This document shows, one piece after another, positions 17,639 to 29,487 of a DNA stretch of 64,000 nt. Origin of the DNA: Acidobacteriota bacterium (GTDB lineage Bacteria; Acidobacteriota; Terriglobia; Acidiferrales; UBA7541); NCBI GenBank assembly GCA_003152355.1, contig PMAA01000201.1, positions 30,811-94,810 of the forward strand, given 5' to 3'. How positions within the stretch are numbered: the stretch's first letter is position 1; each line of letters starts with the position of its first letter. A model generated the notes under the pieces. The model ran no database searches and had not been told where the DNA came from. It was given only the letters and a program-made list of their open reading frames with translations. Position numbers and translations under genes: made by a program.

Positions 17639-18008
17639 GTTGGATCAAAGTCTTCTGGGGAAAAATTCCCATTGGAATCCAAGAATTCAATTGACATCTT
17701 CGCGAATGGCCTTCTGGCGCGATGTATTTCTCATCCTGTGCCTTGTGGAAAACCTGTGAATTGCTTGTGAACGCTGTGGACGGTCCTCTCTCAGTTTTCT
17801 CTTGCTCCGGGAGATTCTTTTAGGCAGAATCCCGCCTCGCGTTCGCTGACGTCTCTCGAAAGGTTTCACTCCTCGGACGGTGGAAGTGGCTTCGGGCGTG
17901 TTGCCGCTCAGCCGAGTCAGAACGCCAGGTCCAATCAGGTCGCGTGATCGCTGGATTTCCACAACATTATCCACAGCGGTGGAAATGGTCGGAAGGGTTG
18001 ATGTCCGC
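17639..18008. other. Intergenic region before dnaA, candidate origin segment
   Basis: This 370-bp non-coding stretch contains one perfect DnaA box TTATCCACA (17967-17975), a one-mismatch box on the other strand (TGTGGAAAA, 17744-17752) and weaker sites (TTTCCACAA near 17956, TGTGGA at 17775). Position beside dnaA supports a role in initiation or in dnaA autoregulation. An AT-rich unwinding element is not obvious except AAAAATTCCC...AATTCAATTGACA at the left end. Confidence 0.5.
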
Positions 18009-19316
18009 ATGAATCAGTGGGATCGAATACTCCACCACGTGGAGCGTCGGGTTAACCCACATAGTTTTAACACTTGGTTCCGTCCCACTCGTCTTGAAAT
18101 CGTCGAGGAGGGTAAGCTACTGGTTCGCGTCCCCACGCGCCTTTTCCGCAAGCGCCTGACGGAGACCTATGGTGACGTCATCCAGGCCGTCCTCGTGGAG
18201 CTGAGTCTCACGGACCTGCGCATTGAATATTTGTGCTCTGACCAGGAAGCAGCTGACACCCTGCCGACGCAGCAGGCGCGCCTCGATTTTGATTCGGTGA
18301 CCCACCAGCTGAATCCGCGCTACACTTTTGAGAGCTTCGTAGTTGGCGCGTCGAATCAATTTGCACAGGCCGCCGCATTGGCGGTAGCCGAACAACCTTC
18401 GAAATCGTATAACCCGCTCTTCCTCTACGGCGGGGTTGGCCTCGGCAAGACGCACTTGATGCAGGCGATCGGCCACTCGCTAAAGAAACGGAATCCAGCA
18501 CTGCGGCTCACCTACGTCAGCGCCGAGAAATTCACAAACGAAGTTATCGCCTCGCTGCGCTTCGATCGCATGAGCAGTTTCCGCGATCGCTTCCGGACCA
18601 TGGATGTGCTCATGGTGGACGATATTCAGTTCATCGCCACGCGCGAGCGGACCCAGGAAGAATTCTTTCACACTTTCAACGCGCTCTACGACCAGCAGAA
18701 GCAGATCGTGATTTCGTCCGATTGCCCGCCGAAAGATATTTCCTCCATCGAAGAGCGACTCTGCTCGCGATTTGAATGGGGGCTCATCGCCGATATCCAG
18801 CCGCCCGATCTCGAAACGAAGATCGCCATCCTCCAAAAGAAGGCGGAGAGCGAGCGTATTCGTCTGGACGACGACGTCGCTGAGTACATCGCGCGCTCAA
18901 TTAAATCCAACATTCGCGAGCTCGAAGGCGCGCTAATCCGCCTGATCGCCTACTCATCGCTCACCGGCGCCGACGCCAGCCTGTCCACCGCGCAGCAAGT
19001 TCTGAAGAACATCATCGAGTTGCAGGAAAAGAAAGTCACCATCGATCAAATCCAGAAGCGCGTCGGAGAACATTTCGGGCTGCGCCCTCAGGATTTGAAG
19101 GTTCGATCCAATTCGAAGGTAATCGCTTTCCCGCGCCAGGTGGCAATGTTCATCGTCAAGAAGCTCACGTCGGCGTCGCTCCCGGAAATCGGGCGTCAAT
19201 TCGGCGGGAAGCACCATACGACCGTGTTGCATTCGATCAACAAGATCGAAAATCTCCGCCGGACCGACAAAGAACTCAGCCGCACGATCAATCGGCTGCT
19301 CGATTCCTTTGGATAG
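18009..19316 (+). CDS. dnaA: Chromosomal replication initiator protein DnaA
   Basis: AAA+ ATPase that binds DnaA boxes and opens oriC. The frame is open from 17880, but the family N-terminus MNQWDRILHHVERRVNPHSF begins at the ATG at 18009, behind GGAAGGG; this gives 435 residues. Domain I is at 1-75, followed by a short linker. The AAA+ domain has Walker A GGVGLGKTH at about 141 and Walker B LMVDDIQFIA. The C-terminal DNA-binding domain has the HTH signature GGKHHTTVLHSINKIE. dnaN follows, as at most bacterial origins. Confidence 0.98.
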   Translation: MNQWDRILHHVERRVNPHSFNTWFRPTRLEIVEEGKLLVRVPTRLFRKRLTETYGDVIQAVLVELSLTDLRIEYLCSDQEAADTLPTQQARLDFDSVTHQLNPRYTFESFVVGASNQFAQAAALAVAEQPSKSYNPLFLYGGVGLGKTHLMQAIGHSLKKRNPALRLTYVSAEKFTNEVIASLRFDRMSSFRDRFRTMDVLMVDDIQFIATRERTQEEFFHTFNALYDQQKQIVISSDCPPKDISSIEERLCSRFEWGLIADIQPPDLETKIAILQKKAESERIRLDDDVAEYIARSIKSNIRELEGALIRLIAYSSLTGADASLSTAQQVLKNIIELQEKKVTIDQIQKRVGEHFGLRPQDLKVRSNSKVIAFPRQVAMFIVKKLTSASLPEIGRQFGGKHHTTVLHSINKIENLRRTDKELSRTINRLLDSFG

Positions 19317-19680
19317 AATCGGCTTTCGCTTCGCCTCCAATGCTAAACCGCCGCGAGAAGTTTGCGCTCTTCCGGTGTTGATAACTGTGTGGAATAGATG
19401 TGGGCGTGCTGTGAGTCCCGTGAGCAACCAACCGTCATCACGCAGTTTGGGTTCGCGCGACCGGGTTTATCCTCACAGTTCGCGTCCTGTGCACGGAATA
19501 TCCTTTGCGTAACTGCGTCCGACGAGTCGCCTTACGGGGATATCCGAAGTTTCCACAGGCGCGGCGACGACGGCGGGTTCTATACTTTATACTGAAATGA
19601 AAAAGCTGTAGAGTAGGCCCTACAACATGAGCTCAACTGGAACGCAGATCGGCAAAGAAGCGGCACGAGGACAAACCGAT
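19317..19680. other. dnaA-dnaN intergenic region, candidate oriC
   Basis: A long gap with several DnaA-box-like sequences: TTATCCTCA (19467-19475, one mismatch), GTTTCCACA (19549-19557) and TGTGGAATA (19388-19396, reverse strand). AT-richer sequence with two overlapping TATACT elements is at 19581-19593; these could also be -10 elements for dnaN. Long dnaA-dnaN gaps with boxes are common oriC locations. Confidence 0.45.
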
Positions 19681-20793
19681 ATGGAATTTAGTGTGAAGAA
19701 GTTCGACCTTCTTGCGGAGCTCGAACTGACGCAAGGCGTCGTCGAGCGAAAGACCACGATCCCGATCTTGTCGAACCTTCTTTTTGAAGCGAAGGGAAAC
19801 CGGCTTTCCATCACGGCGACCGACCTCGAGCTGAGCATTCGAACCTCCTGCGACGCGAAGGTGAAGAAAGAGGGCTCCGGAACAATTCCGGCCAAGAAAC
19901 TTTACGATCTCGTGCGCCTCTTGCCCGACGAAGAGATCCGCTTCAAATTGATCGAGAACCACTGGATTCAGATCCTCTCCGACCGCAAGTCTTACAAACT
20001 CGTCGGCATGTCGAAGGAAAATTTTCCGGCGCTGCCCGGCTTTCCGCACGCGCTCGTGAAGATTCCGGCGGCTCTGTTGAACGATCTGATCGCCAAGACC
20101 ACATTTGCAATTTCACTCGAAGAGTCGCGCTACACGCTGAATGGCGCGCTGCTTGTGCTGAAACCGGAGTCGGTCACGATGGTCGCCACTGACGGGCACC
20201 GCCTGGCGATGGTCGAAAACACGCATAAGCTCGAAGGGTTGAGCGCTGAAGTGCGCGTTCTTGTCCCGAAGAAAGCCATGACGGAAATCCAGCGTCTGGC
20301 TGCGGATTCCGACGACACCGCGACCGCCGATTTCGCTCAGGATGAAAGCCACCTCTTTTTCCAGATTGGCCGCCGGCTCCTCACGTCGCGCAAGCTCACC
20401 GGCCAGTTTCCGAATTACGAAGCCGTGCTGCCGCGCGACGCAAACAAGACCGTCGTTCTCGAGCGCAGTGAATTGCAGGACGCACTGCGCCGCGTCTCGC
20501 AGCTTGCGGACCGGCGCTCACGCGCCGTGAAGTTCGTCCTCGCGAAAGAAGGAATCGAAATATCGGCGTCGAGCCCGGAATACGGCGAGGCCAAGGAAGC
20601 CATCGAGAAGGAATATAAAGGCGAGCCTCTGGCCATCGGCTTCAACGCGCAATACATTTTGGATTTTCTCGCAGCAGCCGCGGATGGCCCAATCGCCTTC
20701 GAGCTGAAGGACGAGCAGTCCGCCGGCCAACTCCGTCCACTCGCTGATGAATCCAGCCGCTATCGCTACGTCGTCATGCCCATGCGCATCTGA
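19681..20793 (+). CDS. dnaN: DNA polymerase III beta subunit (sliding clamp)
   Basis: Ring-shaped processivity clamp of the replisome. The ORF track begins at 19627; the ATG at 19681 gives MEFSVKKFDLLAELELTQGV, the normal clamp N-terminus, and 370 residues, the normal length. Three clamp repeats are visible, with KTTIPILSNLLFEAKG in the first and the C-terminal RYRYVVMPMRI that closes nearly all bacterial clamps. AGGA lies ten bases before the start. The 54-base in-frame upstream extension has no matching family sequence. Confidence 0.97.
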   Translation: MEFSVKKFDLLAELELTQGVVERKTTIPILSNLLFEAKGNRLSITATDLELSIRTSCDAKVKKEGSGTIPAKKLYDLVRLLPDEEIRFKLIENHWIQILSDRKSYKLVGMSKENFPALPGFPHALVKIPAALLNDLIAKTTFAISLEESRYTLNGALLVLKPESVTMVATDGHRLAMVENTHKLEGLSAEVRVLVPKKAMTEIQRLAADSDDTATADFAQDESHLFFQIGRRLLTSRKLTGQFPNYEAVLPRDANKTVVLERSELQDALRRVSQLADRRSRAVKFVLAKEGIEISASSPEYGEAKEAIEKEYKGEPLAIGFNAQYILDFLAAAADGPIAFELKDEQSAGQLRPLADESSRYRYVVMPMRI

Positions 20794-20905
20794 TGCCGCG
20801 CAAATCGGCTGAATGAATTTACGCGCCGTCGCCAAAATGGCTCTTCCGCAGTTCCCGCCAACAGCTTAGACTTTTCCTACCTGCATACCTAGGGGGGTCT
20901 CGCCG

Positions 20906-21802
20906 ATGAGCGGAAGTGTGGTCTCAATTCACATCACTCGCACGGCCGGATCTCCGATGGAGTCCATTCAATCCGTGAACGCCGTCGCGGGCCGCGGCCT
21001 CGAAGGCGATCGCTATTTCACGGGAGAGGGAACCTTTTCCTACAAAGATGCCGCGTCACCGGACGCGCCGTCTCGCGAGGCGACGCTGGTCGAAAGCGAA
21101 TCCGTCGATGCGTTGAATCTACAGCTCGGCACGAATTTTTCCGCGGGAGAGATGCGGCGAAACATAGTCACGCGCGGTATCGCGCTGAATCATCTCGTGG
21201 GACGTGAATTCCAGGTAGGCGGGGTGTGGCTGCGCGGCATTCGCCTTTGCGAGCCATGCGACCACCTTGAGAAGCTGACGCGCAAAGCACTCAAGTCCGT
21301 GATGCTGCATCGTTGCGGTTTGCGCGCGCAAATTGTTGGGAGCGGAGTTCTTCATCCGGGCGACGCGATCGTTATTCCAGAGTCTGCCGAAGAAACCAAT
21401 AAAAAAGTTATCCGCCGCTACTACGAAGGATTGTGGAACGCGTGGAATTTCGACAAGGCGGCCGAACTTCTTTCGGCCGAGATTGTTTTTCGCGGCTCGC
21501 TGGGCACGGAAACGCAAGGCCGCGAAGCGTTCTGCGAATACATGCGCGAGATGCGCCGTGCTTTCCCGGATTTTCTCAACTCCATCGTGGATCTGATCGC
21601 CGAAGGCGACGAAGTTGTGGCGCGTTTGGAGTACACCGGCACGCATAGCGGCGAACTTTTCGGCATCGCGCCGACGGGCCGCCAAATCACATATCAAGGC
21701 GCCGCTTTCTTTCAGATTTCAGACGGATTGGTGACGCAAGGCTGGGTTCTTGGCGATCTTTTGAGCTTGCTGAAATCACTTGGAGGGCGCACTTTACCAT
21801 AA
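20906..21802 (+). CDS. MOSC domain - SnoaL-like domain fusion protein
   Basis: 298-residue protein with two parts. Residues 1-160 form a MOSC domain (molybdenum-cofactor sulfurase C-terminal type), with GRGLEGDRYFTGEG, MRRNIVTRGIALNHLVG, the conserved cysteine region LCEPCDHLEKLT and the closing VLHPGDAIVI. Residues about 165-295 form a SnoaL/NTF2-like ester-cyclase domain (IRRYYEGLWNAWNFDKAAELL and GEDEVVARLEYTGTHSGELFGIAPTGRQI-like text). MOSC proteins transfer sulfur or bind Mo-like cofactors; SnoaL-type domains bind small hydrophobic molecules. The joined function is unknown. The ATG follows AGGGGGGT. It sits between dnaN and gyrB. Confidence 0.85.
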   Translation: MSGSVVSIHITRTAGSPMESIQSVNAVAGRGLEGDRYFTGEGTFSYKDAASPDAPSREATLVESESVDALNLQLGTNFSAGEMRRNIVTRGIALNHLVGREFQVGGVWLRGIRLCEPCDHLEKLTRKALKSVMLHRCGLRAQIVGSGVLHPGDAIVIPESAEETNKKVIRRYYEGLWNAWNFDKAAELLSAEIVFRGSLGTETQGREAFCEYMREMRRAFPDFLNSIVDLIAEGDEVVARLEYTGTHSGELFGIAPTGRQITYQGAAFFQISDGLVTQGWVLGDLLSLLKSLGGRTLP

Positions 21803-21902
21803 AGTTACCTCAGTCGGGAAAACTGCCACCCGGCCGCCCAAAGAACGCCTGCAAACAGATGAAAATAAACGACATTATCGCCCCCGCCGAGCGAAAATCG
21901 CC

Positions 21903-21932
21903 TTGTGAATTACCCCTCATTTCGGGTACAAT
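21903..21932 (+). promoter_or_regulatory. Probable gyrB promoter
   Basis: TTGTGA and TACAAT separated by 18 bp. It is the best sigma-70-like match in the gap. Confidence 0.45.
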
Positions 21933-22092
21933 TTAGCTGTTCGATACGGGCCATTTGGAGCTCCAGGCCAGCACTCGAACATATCTGAGTTCGTCGAGAA
22001 TCAAGCGCCTCCCCGATGAAAATCGGGCAACGCCAGGGCGCTCTCGGCAACGAAGCCGGAAGCTTTCTCCGCGAGAGAAAGAATCTTCGCCG

Positions 22093-22120
22093 CGTCCCTC
22101 CGGCATGCCGGAGTGGGACG
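22093..22120. repeat. Palindromic hairpin element in the gyrB leader
   Basis: A perfect palindrome TCCGGCATGCCGGA is flanked by CGTCCC and GGGACG arms. It looks like a dispersed REP-type unit, but only one copy is in the window, so this is unproven. Confidence 0.4.
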
Positions 22121-22184
22121 GGATGAAGCAATGAATACCCTTCGAGCCCGGCACGCAATGGCTGGGCCAATGGGCAAGGCTTGA

Positions 22185-24650
<2,466 letters not shown>

Positions 24651-24664
24651 GGCGGGGAGGCGCT

Positions 24665-25174
24665 GTGCCCCGAGTATCACGGAAGTCGGAACCGAAATCC
24701 GGACGGCCGGCGATGCCGAAGGGTTACGGCATCCACGCTGGCGCGAAAGGCCTGGTCGCGTGGAGCGAAGTCACGGCGCGACTCGAGAAATCAAAGAACT
24801 ACTGGATTGGCTCGACGCGGCCCGAGGGTAAGCCGCACGTGATGCCGGTCTGGGGTGTGTGGGTGAATGGCGCGGTTTGCTTCGGCACGGATCGCACTTC
24901 GCGCAAAGCGCGAAACCTGCAAGCCAATCCCGCCGCGACGGTGAATCTCGAGAGCGGCGACGAAGCGGTGATCATCGAAGGCACGGTGCGCGAGATTACC
25001 GATGCCAAGGAAATCGTGGCGATCGATGCGGCGTACGTGAAGAAATACAAAATGAAATTAACCGAAGCGCCCGGCATTCCGTACATCGTCGCCATCGAAC
25101 CGCGCATCGTGTTCGCATGGCACGAGCACAATTTCCCAGAGTCGGCCACGCGCTGGCGGCTCGCGCAGCAATGA
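24665..25174 (+). CDS. PPOX-fold (pyridoxamine 5'-phosphate oxidase-like) protein
   Basis: 169-residue protein of the split-barrel flavin/F420-binding superfamily. Visible pieces are ARLEKSKNYWIGSTRPEGKPHVMPVWGVWVNGAVCFGTD, RKARNLQANPAATVNLES and the tail FAWHEHNFPESATRW. These match PPOX-type proteins that use FMN or F420, or bind heme. The particular substrate is unknown. The GTG start has a strong GGGGAGG six bases away and lies 14 bases after gyrB, so it is probably co-transcribed with gyrB. Its stop overlaps the next start (ATGA). Confidence 0.82.
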   Translation: MPRVSRKSEPKSGRPAMPKGYGIHAGAKGLVAWSEVTARLEKSKNYWIGSTRPEGKPHVMPVWGVWVNGAVCFGTDRTSRKARNLQANPAATVNLESGDEAVIIEGTVREITDAKEIVAIDAAYVKKYKMKLTEAPGIPYIVAIEPRIVFAWHEHNFPESATRWRLAQQ

Positions 25175-25443
25175 AATATCAATTGAACTGGAAGACGCTG
25201 CCGGGATTGAAAGGCCTCTCGTGTTCCAGTTTCACGGCCGCGCCAACCAACGCGCCGAATATGGAGCAAGGGGTCGGGTTCGAATGCACCGATGAAGGCG
25301 AGTGCGCGGATTTGCTGCTGCGACTCGAAGCGCATTTCGGACCGCAACGATTTTCGAACAACGCGTCGGCCTTCGAGTCCGTCAAGGCGTACGTGACGGA
25401 CTGGTCCGCGCGAAGAAATTCAGAAGCAAACGAATCCAAATAA
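25171..25443 (+). CDS. Small hypothetical protein coupled to the PPOX gene
   Basis: A 90-residue ORF whose ATG overlaps the preceding stop (ATGA), so it is translationally coupled. The ORF track shows a longer frame from 24859, but that part lies inside the PPOX gene. The sequence MKYQLNWKTLPGLKGLSC...GFECTDEGECADLLLRLEAHFG is balanced in composition, has codon use like its neighbours, and ends ten bases before gyrA. No family was recognised and there is no signal peptide or membrane segment. Confidence 0.62.
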   Translation: MKYQLNWKTLPGLKGLSCSSFTAAPTNAPNMEQGVGFECTDEGECADLLLRLEAHFGPQRFSNNASAFESVKAYVTDWSARRNSEANESK

Positions 25444-25453
25444 CGAGGATTGA

Positions 25454-28105
25454 ATGGCTGACGAAATCAATCAATCGATAATGACGCCGGTGGATATCGA
25501 AGCGGAGATGCGCAAGTCGTATCTCGACTACGCCATGAGCGTAATCATCGGCCGCGCGCTGCCCGACGTCCGCGACGGCTTGAAGCCCGTGCACCGCCGC
25601 ATTCTCTTCGGCATGTACGAGCTGGGCCTCACTTCCACGAAGCCCTACCGCAAGTGCGCGAAAATCGTTGGCGAAGTTCTCGGCAAGTATCACCCTCACG
25701 GCGACACGCCCGTCTACGATGCGCTCGTCCGCCTCGCGCAGCAATTCAACATGCGCTATCCCCTGATCGACGGCCAGGGCAATTTTGGATCTGTGGACGG
25801 CGATCCACCCGCGGCGATGCGGTACACCGAAGCTCGACTTTCGAAAATCGCCGAAGAAATGCTCGCGGACATCGAAAAGGACACGGTTGATCACGTCCCC
25901 AATTTCGACGAGAGCACCGAAGAACCCACAGTCCTCCCGACAAAAATACCGAACCTTCTCGTCAACGGATCGACCGGTATCGCCGTCGGCATGGCCACGA
26001 ATATCCCGCCGCACAATCTCAGGGAAACCATCGAAGCGGCGATTCTCTTGATCGACGAGCCTGAAGCGGGGCTCAAAAAGATCATGAAGCTCGTCCCTGG
26101 TCCGGACTTTCCGACCGGCGGATACATCTACGGCCGCGAAGGCATCGAGCAGGCTTACAAGACGGGCCGTGGGACGTTCCAAGTTCGTGCGAAGGCTGCA
26201 ATTGAGCAGCGCGGCAAGGATCGCCAGGACATCGTCGTCACCGAACTTCCGTACCAGGTGAACAAATCCCGCCTGATCGAGCACATCGCCGAGCTGATCC
26301 AGAACAAGAAAATCGAAGGCATCGCCGACATTCGCGACGAAAGCGACCGCGACGGCATGCGCATCGTCATCGAAGTAAAGCGCGACGAAGAGCCGAAGCT
26401 TATCCTCAACCATCTCTTCAAGCACACCCAGATGCAGGAATCCTTCGGAATGATCCTGCTCGCGATTGTCGGCGGCCAGCCGCGCGAATTGGGGCTCGTG
26501 GAACTGCTCAGGCTGTTCATCGAGCATCGCGTGGACGTGGTTCGCCGGCGCACGCAATACGAACTGCGCAAAGCGGAAGAGCGCGAGCATATTTTGGTCG
26601 GCTATCACATCGCGCTCGATCACATCGACGACGTCATCAAGATCATTCGCGGATCATCAAGCCGCGCGAACGCCCGGCAGAACTTATTCGACTTCTTCGA
26701 AAACAGATCCGTGCGCGTGCTCGTCGGCGCAAGAGAAACGACGATTCGCGGCGTCAAGCTCGACGCAAAAAAATACGCGCTCGCCGCTGCGCGAGGCGAG
26801 ACCGTCGGCCTCAGCCTCATACAAATCGACGCCATCCTCGAGCTGCAACTCCACCGGTTGACGCAACTCTCCGTTGACGAAATCCTGAAGGAACTCGCCC
26901 AAATCCGCGAGCGCATCGCCGAACTGCGCGAAATTCTTGGGAGCGAGAAGAAACTCCGCAACGTCATCGTGGTCGAATTGCGGGAGATGGTGAAACTTTA
27001 CGGCGATGATCGCCGCACGCAAATCGTGGACCGCGTTGAAGAGATCAAGCTGGAAGACTTGATCAAAGACGAAGAAATGGCCATCACGGTCAGCCACGCC
27101 GGCTACGTGAAGCGCACTTCGGTGGATGTCTATCGGCACCAATCGCGCGGAGGTAAAGGCCGCATCGGCGCGCGAACGCGCGAAGAGGATTTCGTTGAGC
27201 ACTTCTTCGTGGCTTCGGCGCACAGCTATATTCTGCTTTTCACCACGAAGGGCCGCATCTACTGGCTCAAGGTTTACGAAATTCCAGAGGCCGCGGCCGC
27301 AACGCGCGGTAAGGCCATTTCGAGCCTGGTGCGTTTCCAGGAAGGTGAGCGGCTCACCGCGGTTGTGTCCGCAAGAAATCTGGAAGAGCAAAGCCGCTAC
27401 GTCTTCCTCGCCACCAAAAACGGCACGGTGAAAAAGACCGAGCTCGCAGAGTTTTCAAACCCGCGTCCGTCCGGCATTATCGGGATCAATCTGGACTCGG
27501 ACGACGAGCTGATTGGCGCGAAGCTGACCGATGGCAAACAGATGATTTTCCTTGCCAGCCGCGACGGCCAGGCCATCCTCTTCCGCGAGACCGAAGTTCG
27601 CCCGATGGGACGCGCCGCCTCCGGAGTGAACGGGATGGATCTCGCCAAGGACGATTTCGTCGTGAGCATGGACGCCGTTCAGCCAGACTTCGGAATTATC
27701 GAGAAGGAGTACAAGAAAACGACTCAAAATCTCGACGAGCTCGAGAGCGATCAGATTCGAGACTCACTCACCTCGCTCATGCTCACCGTTGCAGAGAAAG
27801 GCTACGGCAAGCGCACGCCGCTCGCGGAATATCGCGTCACGTCGCGCGGCGGTAAAGGCGTGATCAATCTCAAGTCCACAGAACGCAATGGCGCCGTCGT
27901 CGCCGCATTGCAGGTGAAGGAAGACTCAGACGTGATGATCATCACTGGCCAGGGCAAAGTCATTCGCGTCCATTCCGGCGAGATTCGCGAAGCCGGCCGT
28001 TCGACGCAGGGCGTTCGCCTCCTGCGTCTCGAGGAAGGCGATCGCGTAGTAGCCGCCGCCGCAGTCCTAGAAGAAGTAGCCGGCGAGCCGGAACCGAAGG
28101 CCTGA
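25454..28105 (+). CDS. gyrA: DNA gyrase subunit A
   Basis: Breakage-reunion subunit of gyrase, 883 residues. The N-terminal part reads [28 protein letters not shown]. The winged-helix region has [19 protein letters not shown], with Thr85 at the position of E. coli Ser83. The catalytic tyrosine is Tyr124 in [10 protein letters not shown]. The C-terminal beta-pinwheel contains a GyrA-box QSRGGKG ([14 protein letters not shown]), which distinguishes gyrase from topoisomerase IV, and a repeat-like [15 protein letters not shown] precedes the ATG. The long coiled-coil linker ends around [17 protein letters not shown]. It is convergent with the next gene; no clear terminator is visible in the 63-bp gap. 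Confidence 0.98.
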   Translation: MADEINQSIMTPVDIEAEMRKSYLDYAMSVIIGRALPDVRDGLKPVHRRILFGMYELGLTSTKPYRKCAKIVGEVLGKYHPHGDTPVYDALVRLAQQFNMRYPLIDGQGNFGSVDGDPPAAMRYTEARLSKIAEEMLADIEKDTVDHVPNFDESTEEPTVLPTKIPNLLVNGSTGIAVGMATNIPPHNLRETIEAAILLIDEPEAGLKKIMKLVPGPDFPTGGYIYGREGIEQAYKTGRGTFQVRAKAAIEQRGKDRQDIVVTELPYQVNKSRLIEHIAELIQNKKIEGIADIRDESDRDGMRIVIEVKRDEEPKLILNHLFKHTQMQESFGMILLAIVGGQPRELGLVELLRLFIEHRVDVVRRRTQYELRKAEEREHILVGYHIALDHIDDVIKIIRGSSSRANARQNLFDFFENRSVRVLVGARETTIRGVKLDAKKYALAAARGETVGLSLIQIDAILELQLHRLTQLSVDEILKELAQIRERIAELREILGSEKKLRNVIVVELREMVKLYGDDRRTQIVDRVEEIKLEDLIKDEEMAITVSHAGYVKRTSVDVYRHQSRGGKGRIGARTREEDFVEHFFVASAHSYILLFTTKGRIYWLKVYEIPEAAAATRGKAISSLVRFQEGERLTAVVSARNLEEQSRYVFLATKNGTVKKTELAEFSNPRPSGIIGINLDSDDELIGAKLTDGKQMIFLASRDGQAILFRETEVRPMGRAASGVNGMDLAKDDFVVSMDAVQPDFGIIEKEYKKTTQNLDELESDQIRDSLTSLMLTVAEKGYGKRTPLAEYRVTSRGGKGVINLKSTERNGAVVAALQVKEDSDVMIITGQGKVIRVHSGEIREAGRSTQGVRLLRLEEGDRVVAAAAVLEEVAGEPEPKA

Positions 28106-28168
28106 GAGTATCCATGCGGGGCGGCGCAGAACGTTCTCTTGTCCGCGCCACGCGCAGAACCACGTCCT

Positions 28169-29347
28169 CTACGTCGGTGGCGGCAGGTAATACCCCGGCC
28201 GGGTGCGGAGTTTCACGCCCGGCCGGTCCACCGTCACCTTGATTTCGTGGAATCCGGAAGGCTCGTCGCCGGGCGGCCGGTAGCCGAGCGTATATTGCGC
28301 GTGCAGTTCCCCGCCGATTTCATCCATAGCTTTCTCGATTGAGCGGTCCTTCATCGTGGCGATGTGTCGCCCCCCGGTCGCCAGGGTCGCCACCTCGAGC
28401 GCGTGGTTCTTCACGGTGTTCAATGCGTGCTGCACCACCCAAACCGCCAGCGACATTAGATCAATATTTCCGCCCTGCGCGGCCGCTTCGTTATCTGGTG
28501 TTTCCGGAACACCCGGCGGCAACGGCACCGGAAAAGTCCCCGGCGGGCCGATCGAAGGAGCCGAATATTGACGTGGTTGGCTGCGAACTTCAGCGGCGGT
28601 TGTGCTCAGACCAATGGTGTAAATCGTGACGTTGGCAAGCTCAGCCTCGCGCAGAGCAACGCCGAGTTTCGTCGAGCTTCCCGTATCCTCCGCTTCGCCC
28701 ACGATGAGAAGAATTCGCCGCATGCGCGGAGGCTGTTCGGCCAGCAGCGCAACTCCCCTTGCGATCCCGTCGTAAAGCTTGCTGCCAGACGTCCCCATCT
28801 GCAGTTTGTGCACTGCATTCTCTATTGCGTCCTCATCCCCCGTGAAATTCTGCCGGATTTCCACCGTATCGTCGTAGCTGAGCACCGCGGCATCGGCCGT
28901 CGGGCCCATCACGGTCTGCGTGAAAACGATCCCCGATTGCCTGACGGCGGGGAGAAGCGCTTCGACTCGCGAACTTGTTTCCACGAGCAGCGCAATGGCG
29001 AGAGGATCTCCGCCAAGATCGAAATGATCGATCGTCTGTTCGGCCCCGTTGTCGAAAACGTGGAAGTCTTTTTGTTCAAGATTGAGCACGAGCTCGCCGT
29101 CCCTGTCGCGAGCCGTCACGGGCGCTGTGATTTCGGTGACGCGAACTCGTATCGGCTTCTGCTGCGGCGTTCCCGGCCGCGGTGCCGGACTTTCCGGTAA
29201 ATTCGTTGGAGGTTTCTGAGGAGCCGCATTCGGCGGCGGATGGATTGGTCCGGAAGGTTCCTGCGCACGCGCAGTCGTTGATACCTCAAGCAGCGCGGCA
29301 AAAACGAGAAGAATAAGCCAACGCGTTCGATGCCTTCGAATCCCCAT
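28169..29347 (-). CDS. VWFA-related domain protein (acidobacterial type), secreted
   Basis: 392-residue protein with a signal peptide (WLILLVFAALLEVSTTARAQ), a proline-rich spacer, then a beta-sandwich start (IRVRVTEITAPVTARDRDGELVLNLEQKDFHVFDNG) and a von Willebrand A-like domain (PLAIALLVETSSRVEALLPAV; LYDGIARGVALLAEQPPRMRRILLIVGEAEDTGS). It ends with YTLGYRPPGDEPSGFHEIKV. This layout matches the VWFA-related family TIGR03436, which is mostly acidobacterial. The MIDAS motif is modified (ETSSR in place of DxSxS), so metal-dependent adhesion may be altered. Its role is unknown. It is divergent from the LOG gene. Confidence 0.82.
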   Translation of the reverse strand: MGIRRHRTRWLILLVFAALLEVSTTARAQEPSGPIHPPPNAAPQKPPTNLPESPAPRPGTPQQKPIRVRVTEITAPVTARDRDGELVLNLEQKDFHVFDNGAEQTIDHFDLGGDPLAIALLVETSSRVEALLPAVRQSGIVFTQTVMGPTADAAVLSYDDTVEIRQNFTGDEDAIENAVHKLQMGTSGSKLYDGIARGVALLAEQPPRMRRILLIVGEAEDTGSSTKLGVALREAELANVTIYTIGLSTTAAEVRSQPRQYSAPSIGPPGTFPVPLPPGVPETPDNEAAAQGGNIDLMSLAVWVVQHALNTVKNHALEVATLATGGRHIATMKDRSIEKAMDEIGGELHAQYTLGYRPPGDEPSGFHEIKVTVDRPGVKLRTRPGYYLPPPT

Positions 29348-29487
29348 CGGCGATACTGTATCTGATTCGCGCCCAACGGAGCGTGTTGCATCGAAAGCTC
29401 CGAACCGCCCCCGGCTCGACTGGCATGTCTGGCTTTGGGCGCGGCCTTCTCCTAGAATGCCTGATTCGGTTCCTTACAGGAGGAAGC

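Noticed and set aside
25382-26623. 413-residue minus-strand ORF
   Set aside because: Antisense to gyrA.
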